This document shows positions 1-7,229 of a stretch of DNA of 39,318 nt, piece by piece; position 1 is the first letter of the stretch; each line of letters opens with the position of its first letter. The position numbers were made by a program, and so were the translations under genes. Below the pieces are notes generated by a model, which had not been told where the DNA came from, ran no database searches, and worked only from the letters and a program-made list of their open reading frames with translations. Source of the DNA: Mobilitalea sp. (GTDB lineage Bacteria; Bacillota_A; Clostridia; Lachnospirales; Lachnospiraceae); contig JARKQP010000783.1 of the NCBI GenBank assembly GCA_029974875.1, positions 1-39,318 on the forward strand. The letters are read 5' to 3'.

Positions 1-2
1 CA

Positions 3-395
3 AAAGTATTCTAATTAAGTGCGCCAGAAATGGGATTTGAAAAAAATAAGAATGGAACAGAAGGCTTCCGCTTTCCCTTGTTTCATGATGGTAGGATGAG
101 AGTAGCCGCACCGATTCCTGCTGCCATAGGAAGGCCTGACGGCTACAATTATGACGATTGCAGCTTTTATTATTGGCTTCGTACCCCTGCAGCCGGTTCC
201 TACACAATGTCAATGTATTATAATTCGGATCATAAGGTAGGGGATAATAATGGGGCAAGCTTTAGGGAAATGCCGGTGAAAGCAGCATGTGGAATACGCC
301 CTGCCTTGAACCTGGATTCTGATACGGCAGTATCCGATGTGCCGGATAAGCAGGGGGTGTATACGTTAATTTGTGGAGGTGTCTATGGAGAATGA
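3..395 (+). pseudogene. DUF6273 domain protein, 3' fragment with an in-frame stop
   Basis: The frame open to position 395 carries the C-terminal hallmarks of DUF6273 proteins: a W-L-R-T-P motif, a stretch of Tyr/Asn-rich residues, and the closing G-I-R-P-A-L-N-L motif. Read upstream past the first ATG at 30, the frame gives L-S-A-P-E-M-G-F, then a TAA at 12-14, then K-V-F at the window edge. Family members usually have a K-[IV]-F-L-L-S segment here, so the TAA sits where a Leu codon would be expected. No ribosome binding site precedes the ATG at 30. I read this as the end of a larger gene broken by a nonsense change, or a sequencing error. The family's function is unknown; members are often cell-surface or phage/conjugative-element proteins. 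The upstream part is outside the window, so the call is tentative. Confidence 0.55.
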
Positions 396-603
396 AATTG
401 AAAAATTAAAGGGGACGCATTCAGAAATCATTCAGGAGGTTGCGTTTGAATTTCCTGAGAATGTAAGATACAACCCCAAATGCCTGTGTGGTAACACAGG
501 TTGTGCACGGCATAGTAACTGCAGGGTATGCATGGAATTCCATAAGCTGACAGATCATCCGCCTACCTGCAAATATGAATGGAAATGGGGAAAAAAGCAA
601 TGA
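385..603 (+). CDS. Small cysteine-rich protein, DUF6485-like
   Basis: A 72-residue protein with Cys33, Cys35, Cys40, His43, Cys46, Cys49, His53 and Cys62 arranged as C-x-C-x4-C-x-R-H-x2-C-x2-C-x3-H-x8-C. This closely resembles the DUF6485 family of small Cys-rich clostridial proteins, which probably bind a metal such as zinc. The ATG at 385 is preferred over an in-frame GTG at 373 because GGAGG at 374-378 lies six bases before it. The start overlaps the end of the broken DUF6273 frame by 11 bases, suggesting translational coupling when that gene was intact. It is followed by a rho-independent terminator at 697-739. There is no signal peptide or membrane segment, so it is cytoplasmic. Function unknown. 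Confidence 0.7.
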   Translation: MENEIEKLKGTHSEIIQEVAFEFPENVRYNPKCLCGNTGCARHSNCRVCMEFHKLTDHPPTCKYEWKWGKKQ

Positions 604-696
604 GACCTCTAAGCTGAAAGGATGTAATGCCTCGTTAAAACCGCAAAGAAAATGCATTCAGGATTGAGGTGAAAAGCTGATAACCCCTGGGTGATT

Positions 697-739
697 AAAG
701 CAGGACAAATTTTCACATTAGAAAAATGTCCTGCTTTTT
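697..739 (+). terminator. Rho-independent terminator
   Basis: A perfect 11-bp stem pairs AAAGCAGGACA (697-707) with TGTCCTGCTTT (727-737). The right arm runs into a five-T tract (735-739). It lies 94 bases after the small Cys-rich gene and separates it from the TIM-barrel gene at 874. Confidence 0.8.
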
Positions 740-792
740 GGGGCGGAATATTTGTGGAATAATTTATAGAAAATCCATGGCTTCTTTCCGGC

Positions 793-822
793 TTGACAGC
801 AATGGAAGAAATATGGTATTTT
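793..822 (+). promoter_or_regulatory. Possible sigma-A promoter for the TIM-barrel gene at 874
   Basis: A consensus -35 box TTGACA (793-798) is followed after 18 bases by TATTTT (817-822), a 4/6 match to the -10 consensus. It lies just downstream of the terminator and about 50 bases before the TIM-barrel start. The -10 is weak, so this is tentative. Confidence 0.4.
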
Positions 823-873
823 GAAGCGAAGGCAAGAAACAATTAATTGATAAAGAAAGCGGGGATAATTATT

Positions 874-1707
874 ATGAACAAGCTTCCAGTTGGGATACAG
901 GTCTATGGACTGCGTGATCTGCTCGAAGATAGGCCGGATAATTTCCGGGATGTGATGAAAAAAATAAAAGAGTATGGCTATGATGGTGTTGAGCTGGCCG
1001 GGCTTTATGGACTTTCCCCGGAAGAGGTGAGGGACACCCTTGCGGAAGTTGGATTGGTTCCGATCAGCGCACATGTGCCGCTCGCTGACTTTATGGCGGA
1101 TGCAGAAAAGGTTGCAAGGGACTATCTTACTATCGGCTGTAAATACGTTGTAGTACCATATCTTCCGGAGGAATACCGTCATCTGACACCGGGCTACGAA
1201 ACGGTAATTAGTGAGATGAAACGTATAGGTGGGGTCATGAAATCCCATGGACTGAAATTGTTGTACCACAACCATGATTTTGAGTTTGTAACCCTCCCGG
1301 ACGGGCGCTTTGGTTTTGATGATATTTATGAGCAAATTCCGGCCGATATTTTAATGGTTGAGCCGGATACCTGCTGGATAAAAGTAGCCGGTCAGAGCCC
1401 TGAAGCCTATATCAGGAAATATGGCGAGAGATGTGAGATTGTTCATCTGAAAGATTTTATCAAAGAGGGAAATCCAAAAAATCTTTATAAATTAATCGGA
1501 ATTGAGGCGGAGGAGAATTCGGAGGATAACGGAATTTTCGAGTTCCGTCCGGTTGGTTTCGGTCAGCAATTATGGGAACCTATTCTCGGTGCATCTGTTG
1601 AAGCAGGGGCAAAATGGGTTATTGTTGAGCAGGATGAACACTATGGGCTAGGTGCCCTGGAAGCTGCAAGGAGAGGCCGGGAATACCTGAAGATATTAGG
1701 CTGGTAA
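874..1707 (+). CDS. Sugar phosphate isomerase/epimerase-family TIM barrel
   Basis: A 277-residue protein of the xylose-isomerase-like TIM-barrel superfamily (AP endonuclease 2 type). Signature strands are visible: I-Q-V-Y-G-L-R near the N-terminus, Y-H-N-H-D-F-E-F mid-protein, E-P-D-T-C-W, V-H-L-K-D and V-E-Q-D-E near the C-terminus. Together these supply the acidic and His ligands that bind a divalent metal in this fold. Members isomerise, epimerise or cleave keto-sugars, including 3-keto-glycosides; the substrate cannot be read from sequence. I prefer the ATG at 874 to the TTG at 847. Neither has a strong ribosome site, but homologues begin near the L-P-V-G-I-Q-V motif. It stands alone between a terminator and a convergent regulator. 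Three other TIM barrels of this superfamily occur in the window. Confidence 0.85.
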   Translation: MNKLPVGIQVYGLRDLLEDRPDNFRDVMKKIKEYGYDGVELAGLYGLSPEEVRDTLAEVGLVPISAHVPLADFMADAEKVARDYLTIGCKYVVVPYLPEEYRHLTPGYETVISEMKRIGGVMKSHGLKLLYHNHDFEFVTLPDGRFGFDDIYEQIPADILMVEPDTCWIKVAGQSPEAYIRKYGERCEIVHLKDFIKEGNPKNLYKLIGIEAEENSEDNGIFEFRPVGFGQQLWEPILGASVEAGAKWVIVEQDEHYGLGALEAARRGREYLKILGW

Positions 1708-1752
1708 TTTTGGGAAAGTACACTGGAAATAGAGTTTGAAAAGAATTAAGAA

Positions 1753-1848
1753 GAGGGTGTTGCAAAAAGAAAATTCCATATCATATATTGCAGGATTATC
1801 CTATATATCTGCGATATATGGTATGTTTTTTCATTTTGCAACTCCCTC
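1753..1848. repeat. Long imperfect palindrome between convergent genes
   Basis: GAGGGTGTTGCAAAA (1753-1767) pairs with TTTTGCAACTCCCTC (1834-1848), with one mismatch in 15. The 66-base interior is AT-rich with short internal complementarity (CCATAT and ATATGG). It sits between the convergent TIM-barrel and PucR genes, so it may act as a two-way terminator. Its size and structure also resemble small dispersed palindromic repeats. Confidence 0.6.
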
Positions 1849-1892
1849 GTTGTGTTCATAAGGAGTAGCTTCCTGCCCGATTGGTAATACCC

Positions 1893-3494
1893 TCAAATAT
1901 TCTTCCCTTCCCCTTGATAAATGAGGCTGTCAAAGCGCCCCTGGTATTTCAAGATAGCAAAGGTTAAATTAATCTGGGCGATTTCATTTGCACTTTCAAA
2001 TGACGATCCCATAATTGAACTGATTTTATTTAGCCGGTAGTAAAGCGTATTTTTATGGATAAACAGCTCTTCACAGACCTGTGCCGGATTTTTGGGATTC
2101 TCTAAAAACTTAAACAGCGTATAGGAAAGGTTCGTTCCCTTTGACTCGTCGTAAGCGACCAGTCGGATCAAGGACGGATAGCAAAAGGAAGAAAGGTTCG
2201 CATGGGGTGCCAAAACTTCAATCATATTAGCAATCCGGTAGTCATCGTATAAATAGATTTTTTTATCTGGATTATAATGATTGCCTATAGTAATGGCTTC
2301 CCTTGCATCCTGATAAAACTGTTTTGTGTGGCTCAAGTTTTCAAAGGAGCTGCTCACGCCTATCTTAATATTACTGGATTCGATTTCCCATAGCTGGTTC
2401 CAGGAACTGATTTCTTTTTGGGATAGCAGATTTTCGGCATCACGGCTTACAAAATAGATGATGGCATCTTCTGTAACCATATAAAAACTATTTTCAAAAC
2501 AATAATGTAATCTGTCAGCCAATAGCTGAATCTCTGTTCCGGCAATAAACATGTTCTGGCAATCGACGTAAACAATGTATTTGTATTGTCCCAATTTATA
2601 ACCAAACTGTTTCAGACGGTCATTGATGTCATGGCTGCCTACGGCCTGGTCTTCTAAAAGCGTTGAAAATAGGTGTGTATAATAGCTTGCTTTATTAAGC
2701 ATATAAAAGCTTTTCTTTTGCAGCTCTGCGCTCAGGATGGAAGAAATCTGGGGAAGATAGCGGAGCTCGTTTTCAGGGATAGGATCATCCCTAAATTCAA
2801 AGACGCTGAAAGAACAAATATTAATATTGTTGAGATAAATGTATGTAAAATAATTTATCAAACGTTTATTGCCTATTTTAACATTGGGATCCATCAGGAT
2901 GGTTTCGTTAACTTTACATTTCGGATTCTGGATACTTATTTTTTTTAGGTAATTTCGCGCGGCGGTCAGGAGATGTCCGCTCTTTACGGCTTCAGATAAT
3001 GTTGATTCAGGAAAAATATAATTCTGTGAATGTGCTATAAAGGAAAATGCATTATCCAGGATGGTAACGGGCCTATGGTAAATTTCCGCTATTTTGTCAA
3101 CAATTTTTTGGAGCCCCACATTATCCGCAACCATATTAAATAATCTTTGCATTTCTCCGTTCATCCTGCGTTCAATGGATAATTCATTCTGCAGCAGGGC
3201 ATAAAACGCAAAAAAATCATTCTCATTAGTAAAAAACAGAAGGTTGGTATTACTGCTTGGCAGGAAGTCTTCTGAAGTCGCCAGAAGCTCCCTGACCACG
3301 ACAAATGACAGGCCGTTATCATACCTGAATTTTTCCCACTGTTTATAGGTAGCGAAATACAAGATATTAGGGAAAAGCTGCGCATCGAAGTCGTTTAGAT
3401 AATTGACGGAAGCATAATCGAAAAGATTATCGCCTTGCCTGATAATGTTCATCGTGCTGAAGCATGATAGTTTTAAAGCATTGCTCCATATCAT
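1893..3494 (-). CDS. PucR/CdaR-type transcriptional regulator
   Basis: A 533-residue cytoplasmic regulator. The C-terminus (about residues 465-520) carries the PucR-type helix-turn-helix (HTH_30), seen as C-E-E-L-F-I-H-K-N-T-L-Y-Y-R-L-N-K-I. Upstream, about residues 290-410 look like the degenerate GGDEF-like domain typical of CdaR/PucR proteins. The N-terminal ~270 residues are probably the ligand-sensing part but match nothing I can name. The ATG is preceded by GGGAGG at a suitable distance. It is divergent from the CocE-to-VOC operon across a 446-base gap, the usual position for a local regulator. PucR-family members typically sense small metabolites and activate catabolic genes, so it probably controls that operon (inference). 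Confidence 0.88.
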   Translation of the reverse strand: MIWSNALKLSCFSTMNIIRQGDNLFDYASVNYLNDFDAQLFPNILYFATYKQWEKFRYDNGLSFVVVRELLATSEDFLPSSNTNLLFFTNENDFFAFYALLQNELSIERRMNGEMQRLFNMVADNVGLQKIVDKIAEIYHRPVTILDNAFSFIAHSQNYIFPESTLSEAVKSGHLLTAARNYLKKISIQNPKCKVNETILMDPNVKIGNKRLINYFTYIYLNNINICSFSVFEFRDDPIPENELRYLPQISSILSAELQKKSFYMLNKASYYTHLFSTLLEDQAVGSHDINDRLKQFGYKLGQYKYIVYVDCQNMFIAGTEIQLLADRLHYCFENSFYMVTEDAIIYFVSRDAENLLSQKEISSWNQLWEIESSNIKIGVSSSFENLSHTKQFYQDAREAITIGNHYNPDKKIYLYDDYRIANMIEVLAPHANLSSFCYPSLIRLVAYDESKGTNLSYTLFKFLENPKNPAQVCEELFIHKNTLYYRLNKISSIMGSSFESANEIAQINLTFAILKYQGRFDSLIYQGEGKNI

Positions 3495-3544
3495 AGCGTG
3501 ATTCCTCCCAACTCCATTGTTAAAAGATCATTTACTTTGAGAAC

Positions 3545-3574
3545 AGGATACATAATTTTTATGGGGATTGTCAA
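3545..3574 (-). promoter_or_regulatory. Probable promoter of the PucR-type gene
   Basis: On the minus strand a perfect TTGACA (3574 down to 3569) is followed after 18 bases by TATCCT (3550 down to 3545), a 4/6 -10 match. It lies about 50 bases upstream of the regulator's start codon. Confidence 0.5.
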
Positions 3575-3853
3575 GGGAATTAAGGCTATATTGTTATAAA
3601 ATTCACTATCTTAAAAAACATACATTGTTCTACAGACCAAATTTTTAGAAGTTAAATCCAAAGAAGATTCCCATTGCTGCCCTAATTATTTCACACAGGC
3701 AATTTAGTTGTATTGTTCATGAAAATGCCTGATATTATTGGAATATTGAATATTGAAAATTGATCCGGTTCAAATTCTAATAGGTGATATTTTTGCTGAA
3801 TCCGCCAAAAACAAACGTGGTTTTCGTGATTTTCCATAAAATCTATGTACTGC

Positions 3854-3889
3854 AGAATATTGAAGTATTCTCCGTGTTTAAGATATAGT
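3854..3889 (+). promoter_or_regulatory. Promoter of the CocE operon with palindromic operator over the -35
   Basis: TTGAAG (3860-3865) and TATAGT (3884-3889) are 4/6 and 5/6 matches to the sigma-A boxes, 18 bases apart. The -35 box is exactly framed by inverted hexamers AGAATA (3854-3859) and TATTCT (3866-3871). This makes an operator-like element that could bind the divergent PucR regulator or another repressor. The operon's first start codon is about 50 bases downstream. Confidence 0.5.
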
Positions 3890-3940
3890 AATAAAGGATA
3901 TAAAACCTATCTAAAACCATAAATTGAAAGGAGTTTACCT

Positions 3941-5743
3941 ATGCCAGCACCAACAAATTATGACAAGGGTGATAACAGGGAACGTTTCACGGAAAAAAAG
4001 GTTTTTAACGGTGAAGAATTTGACGTTGTATATGTGAAAGGTAATCCCGGTAAAACGAAGGAAGAAATGGACGCCATGCGTGAGAGCGGCAATTCAAATG
4101 CGGATCCCATGGCCGCAATGTTCAGCTTTTGTGCCAAGCTGAATCCCCGTACATATGAGGCGGCTCCCGACATCATCTGTGAGCAGGACGTCGCAATCAA
4201 GCTCCGGGATGGGGTGACAATCTATGCGGATATCTACAGGCCTGCCAATGCCAGGGGTAAAATCCCATGCATCGTTGGGTGGGGATATTTTGGCAAGCGG
4301 CCCGCGGAGGGCCAGGACGACTGGAAGCTTATGGGTGTGCCGCCAAAGACAGTTTCCGATATGGCAAAATTCGAAGCTGCCGATCCGGCGTACTGGTGCT
4401 ATTACGATTATGCGGTTGCCAATGTAGACCCGCGGGGAGTGGGCAACTCGGAAGGCAATCTGAACCTGTGGGGAACACAGGATGCGGAAGATGGATACGA
4501 TTTTATCGAATGGGTGGCTGCACAGGCCTGGTGCAACGGAAAAGTAACCATGTTCGGAAATTCCGGCGTGTGCATGTGCCATTGGAAGATCGCAGCAACC
4601 CAGCCGCCCCATCTCGCCTGCCTTGCTGCCTGGGAAGGCCAGGGTGATCTATACCGGGAGAGCTACTTCTGTGGAGGTATCCCAAACCCTTCCTATGAAT
4701 ATAACATCATTAAGGAGGTCGCATGTAAGAACTGGATTGAGGATACCGTTACCATGGTAAATAATTATCCTCTTATGAATGAATATTGGAAGGATAAAGA
4801 GGCAAAATGGGACAGGATCAGGATACCGGTGTATGTTACGGCCGGCTGGGTCCACCATCATCTGCGCGGTTCCGTTGAAGGATTCCGCCGTATCCGTTCG
4901 CCAAAGAAGTGGCTGCGCATACACCGTGATTTTGAATGGCCCGATGATTACCGCACAGAGAATTTGGAGGAGCTTCGTCATTTCTATGACCGCTATTGTA
5001 AGAACATCCATAACGGCTGGGAATTTACGCCCCGGGTCCGGATGGATGTCATGGATGCCTACGGATTTGACTATGCCTCCAGACGGCCTGAAAAAGCATT
5101 TCCTATCCCTCGTACCGAATATAAAAAGATATACCTGAATGCTGAGGAACACGATGGAAGCTATGAGGTTTTTGCAAACGAAAGCGAAGTGGTCTATGAC
5201 CCTAATACAGAAACGTCCACCTTTAATTTCAAGGTTCCTGAGGATGTGGAGGTATCAGGATATATGAGGCTCCATCTCTGGGTAGAATGCCGTGGACACG
5301 ACAATATGGATCTGCTGCCCTGGGTCAAGAAATTGAGCAAAGCCGGCGAGTATCTGCCTGTTGAATGTATGGATGAGCCTTTCCGGGGGGCCTGGGGCTT
5401 CCTGCGCTGCTCCCACCGTGACCTCCATCCGAAATACGCCACTGACTTCCAGCCGGTCCATGGACATATGACGAGGGAGCCCATGAAGCCCGGTGAAATC
5501 TTTGCCGTTGATATTGAAATGTATCCCCACAGCCGCTTCTGGCACAAGGGTGAGTACATCAGCATAGAGCTTCAGGGGCGGTTTACCAAAACAGAATGGT
5601 TCCACGATGTGGCGATGAACCACGAAGTTGATAATGGCAATGGCAAGCATGTCATCCACACGGGAGGCAGATACGATTCCTATCTCCAGATCCCGGCGGT
5701 TCCGCCTAAGTATCAAGTGGATGGGTATATATACAAAGAATAA
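3941..5743 (+). CDS. CocE/NonD-family (S15-type) alpha/beta hydrolase
   Basis: A 600-residue cytoplasmic hydrolase. Residues ~75-330 form the alpha/beta hydrolase domain: L-R-D-G-V-T-I-Y-A-D-I-Y-R-P at 88-101, D-P-R-G-V-G-N-S-E-G at 163-172, and nucleophile elbow G-N-S-G with Ser208. Residues ~390-600 form the C-terminal jelly-roll domain (X-Pro dipeptidyl-peptidase C-terminal type). The family hydrolyses esters, amides or acyl bonds, as in cocaine esterase and glutaryl acylases. The usual G-x-S-Y-x-G elbow and G-W-Y-D motif are altered (G-N-S-G-V-C; A-G-W-V-H-H-H at 301-307), marking a divergent subfamily. AAAGGAG precedes the ATG by seven bases. It leads the operon with ACP, acyl kinase and phosphate acyltransferase, suggesting it releases a carboxylic acid that those enzymes activate (inference). 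Confidence 0.88.
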   Translation: MPAPTNYDKGDNRERFTEKKVFNGEEFDVVYVKGNPGKTKEEMDAMRESGNSNADPMAAMFSFCAKLNPRTYEAAPDIICEQDVAIKLRDGVTIYADIYRPANARGKIPCIVGWGYFGKRPAEGQDDWKLMGVPPKTVSDMAKFEAADPAYWCYYDYAVANVDPRGVGNSEGNLNLWGTQDAEDGYDFIEWVAAQAWCNGKVTMFGNSGVCMCHWKIAATQPPHLACLAAWEGQGDLYRESYFCGGIPNPSYEYNIIKEVACKNWIEDTVTMVNNYPLMNEYWKDKEAKWDRIRIPVYVTAGWVHHHLRGSVEGFRRIRSPKKWLRIHRDFEWPDDYRTENLEELRHFYDRYCKNIHNGWEFTPRVRMDVMDAYGFDYASRRPEKAFPIPRTEYKKIYLNAEEHDGSYEVFANESEVVYDPNTETSTFNFKVPEDVEVSGYMRLHLWVECRGHDNMDLLPWVKKLSKAGEYLPVECMDEPFRGAWGFLRCSHRDLHPKYATDFQPVHGHMTREPMKPGEIFAVDIEMYPHSRFWHKGEYISIELQGRFTKTEWFHDVAMNHEVDNGNGKHVIHTGGRYDSYLQIPAVPPKYQVDGYIYKE

Positions 5744-5775
5744 CAGAATAGGCAAAATTAAAGGAGGTTTATAAA

Positions 5776-6024
5776 ATGTCAATCCGTGAAGAAGTAATAG
5801 AAATATTAAGAGAGAAAGCAGCAGCGCTGTTCGGCCTCGATCCGCTCACCTTGGGGGTAGATACCCGCTTTGACGAGGACTTGCATGCTAAATCCGTCCA
5901 TATCGTTCAATTCACCGCTAAGCTGGAGGATGCCTATGAGATTGAGGTTCCATTCATGGAATTCAAAAAGAAGAGGACCTTTGGGGAAGCTGGGGACTAC
6001 ATTGACCAGCTATTAGGAGAATAG
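5776..6024 (+). CDS. Acyl carrier protein
   Basis: An 82-residue acidic four-helix protein with the phosphopantetheine site in D-L-H-A-K-S-V, the modified Ser being Ser40. The usual D-S-L motif is replaced by A-K-S-V. The surrounding pattern (D-E-D-L before the Ser, L-E-D-A-Y-E-I-E-V-P after it) is typical of the family. A strong AAAGGAGG sits at the correct distance. No fatty-acid or polyketide synthase gene is nearby. It lies between a hydrolase and an acyl-phosphate-forming kinase, suggesting a dedicated carrier for the acyl group handled by this operon. Whether it is loaded directly from an acyl phosphate is speculation. Confidence 0.88.
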   Translation: MSIREEVIEILREKAAALFGLDPLTLGVDTRFDEDLHAKSVHIVQFTAKLEDAYEIEVPFMEFKKKRTFGEAGDYIDQLLGE

Positions 6025-6044
6025 GCGGGAAAGGAGAATGCAGT

Positions 6045-7148
6045 ATGTATCGGATCTTTACGTTGAGCCCCGGCTCTACCTCCACAAAATTCGCAGTATT
6101 TGAGGGCGAAGAACAGATACTCAAGGCGAATGTCCAGCATGATGCCGCAAAGCTTAAAAGCTTTACGGAAATCAACGACCAGCTGCCCTTCCGTGTCGGG
6201 ACAATCCTGACAGAGCTGGAGAAAGCGGGGATTAAAATTACAGACATGGATGCATTCTCTGCCTACAGCGGAGGCCTGGTTCCTACCGTGAGCGGAATCT
6301 TTCCTGTCAATGAGAAGGTTCTTGAGCATACCAGGGCTGGCCTGGCAGTAAAGCACCCCGCAAACCTGGGGGCACAGATCATCCACGAATTTTCAGAGCG
6401 TGCAGGAAAGCCTGCCTATCTGGTCAATCCTCCCGACTCCGATGAATTCACTGATTTGGCCCATGTAACGGGTATTAAGGGTCTTTACCGTGAAAGCCGG
6501 GTACATGTCCTGAACCAGAAGGAGGTCGCGCTGCGTTTTGCCAGGGAGCTTGGCAAGCAGTATAAGGATTGCCGGTTTGTTGTGGCACACGTGGGCGGCG
6601 GATTGTCCATCACGGCGCAGAAGGACGGGAGGATTGTTGACGGTAATGATGTGCTTAACGGCGACGGACCAATGGCGCCGAACCGTTCGGGCAGCGTTCC
6701 AGCTGTTCCCATCATCAAAATGTGCTTTTCCGGTAAATACAGTGAATCGGAAATGATCGCCATGATCGGGAAAACAGGCGGACTGCTCGGGCATCTGGGT
6801 ACCGACGACACAAGGGAGATCGGAGCACGGATCCAAAAAGGCGATAAGTACGCCAAGCTTATCTATGATGCAATGGCGTACCAGCTTGCCAAATTTATCG
6901 GCTCCTATGCCGTTGTGCTGGAAGGTAAAGTAGATGGCATAATTCTTACAGGCGGGGTCAGCAATGACAGGTATTTCGTAGACCAGGTCAGCAGGCTTTG
7001 CCAATGGATAGCGCCGGTCAAAGTATACGGCGGTGATTTTGAGATGGAGGCTCTGGCCTCCGGCGCGGTCCGCGCCCTCAAAGGAGAAGAGGAACTTTTA
7101 GAATATACCGGCATCCCTGTATGGCAGGGCTTCAACTTCAATAGTTAA
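6045..7148 (+). CDS. buk: Butyrate-kinase-family carboxylate kinase
   Basis: A 367-residue member of the acetokinase/butyrate kinase family (ASKHA fold), near the normal ~355 length. It phosphorylates a short or branched carboxylate with ATP to give an acyl phosphate. Visible motifs are S-P-G-S-T-S-T-K at 8-15 (phosphate-binding loop), a V-A-H-V-G-G-G-L-S segment, N-G-D-G-P-M-A-P-N-R-S-G, and a late G-G-V-S-N adenosine motif. Differences from classic butyrate kinases include loss of the Arg in the G-R-G-G-L loop (here Y-S-G-G-L) and V-N-P in place of V-D-P. The substrate may therefore not be butyrate. AAGGAG lies eight bases before the ATG. With the phosphate acyltransferase at 8547 it could form a complete acid-to-acyl-CoA route. 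Confidence 0.85.
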   Translation: MYRIFTLSPGSTSTKFAVFEGEEQILKANVQHDAAKLKSFTEINDQLPFRVGTILTELEKAGIKITDMDAFSAYSGGLVPTVSGIFPVNEKVLEHTRAGLAVKHPANLGAQIIHEFSERAGKPAYLVNPPDSDEFTDLAHVTGIKGLYRESRVHVLNQKEVALRFARELGKQYKDCRFVVAHVGGGLSITAQKDGRIVDGNDVLNGDGPMAPNRSGSVPAVPIIKMCFSGKYSESEMIAMIGKTGGLLGHLGTDDTREIGARIQKGDKYAKLIYDAMAYQLAKFIGSYAVVLEGKVDGIILTGGVSNDRYFVDQVSRLCQWIAPVKVYGGDFEMEALASGAVRALKGEEELLEYTGIPVWQGFNFNS

Positions 7149-7229
7149 AAGATTATCATAAATCCAAAGAGAAATATCCTGTTTCATATCAAATATGTGC
7201 TGCTGGTCAGCGGCGGAATGGAGATAATT

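Larger units (their letters stand above)
3495..3940. other. Divergent intergenic region (446 bases)
   Basis: AT-rich spacer between the leftward PucR gene and the rightward CocE operon. It holds a leftward promoter at 3545-3574 and a rightward promoter with an embedded palindrome at 3854-3889. No coding sequence, RNA gene or riboswitch-like structure was recognised in the 3575-3850 stretch. Confidence 0.6.

Noticed and set aside
718..1335. 205-residue open frame on the minus strand
   Set aside because: It lies opposite the TIM-barrel gene and across a terminator, has no ribosome site and shows no recognisable protein features.
4094..5152. Long minus-strand frames (172 and 167 residues) inside the CocE gene
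   Set aside because: They are shadows of the GC-rich CocE coding sequence, with low-complexity His/Pro/Arg-rich text and no start signals.
6393..7004. 203-residue minus-strand frame inside the acyl kinase gene
   Set aside because: The plus-strand frame has all the kinase motifs; the minus frame has none and no ribosome site.
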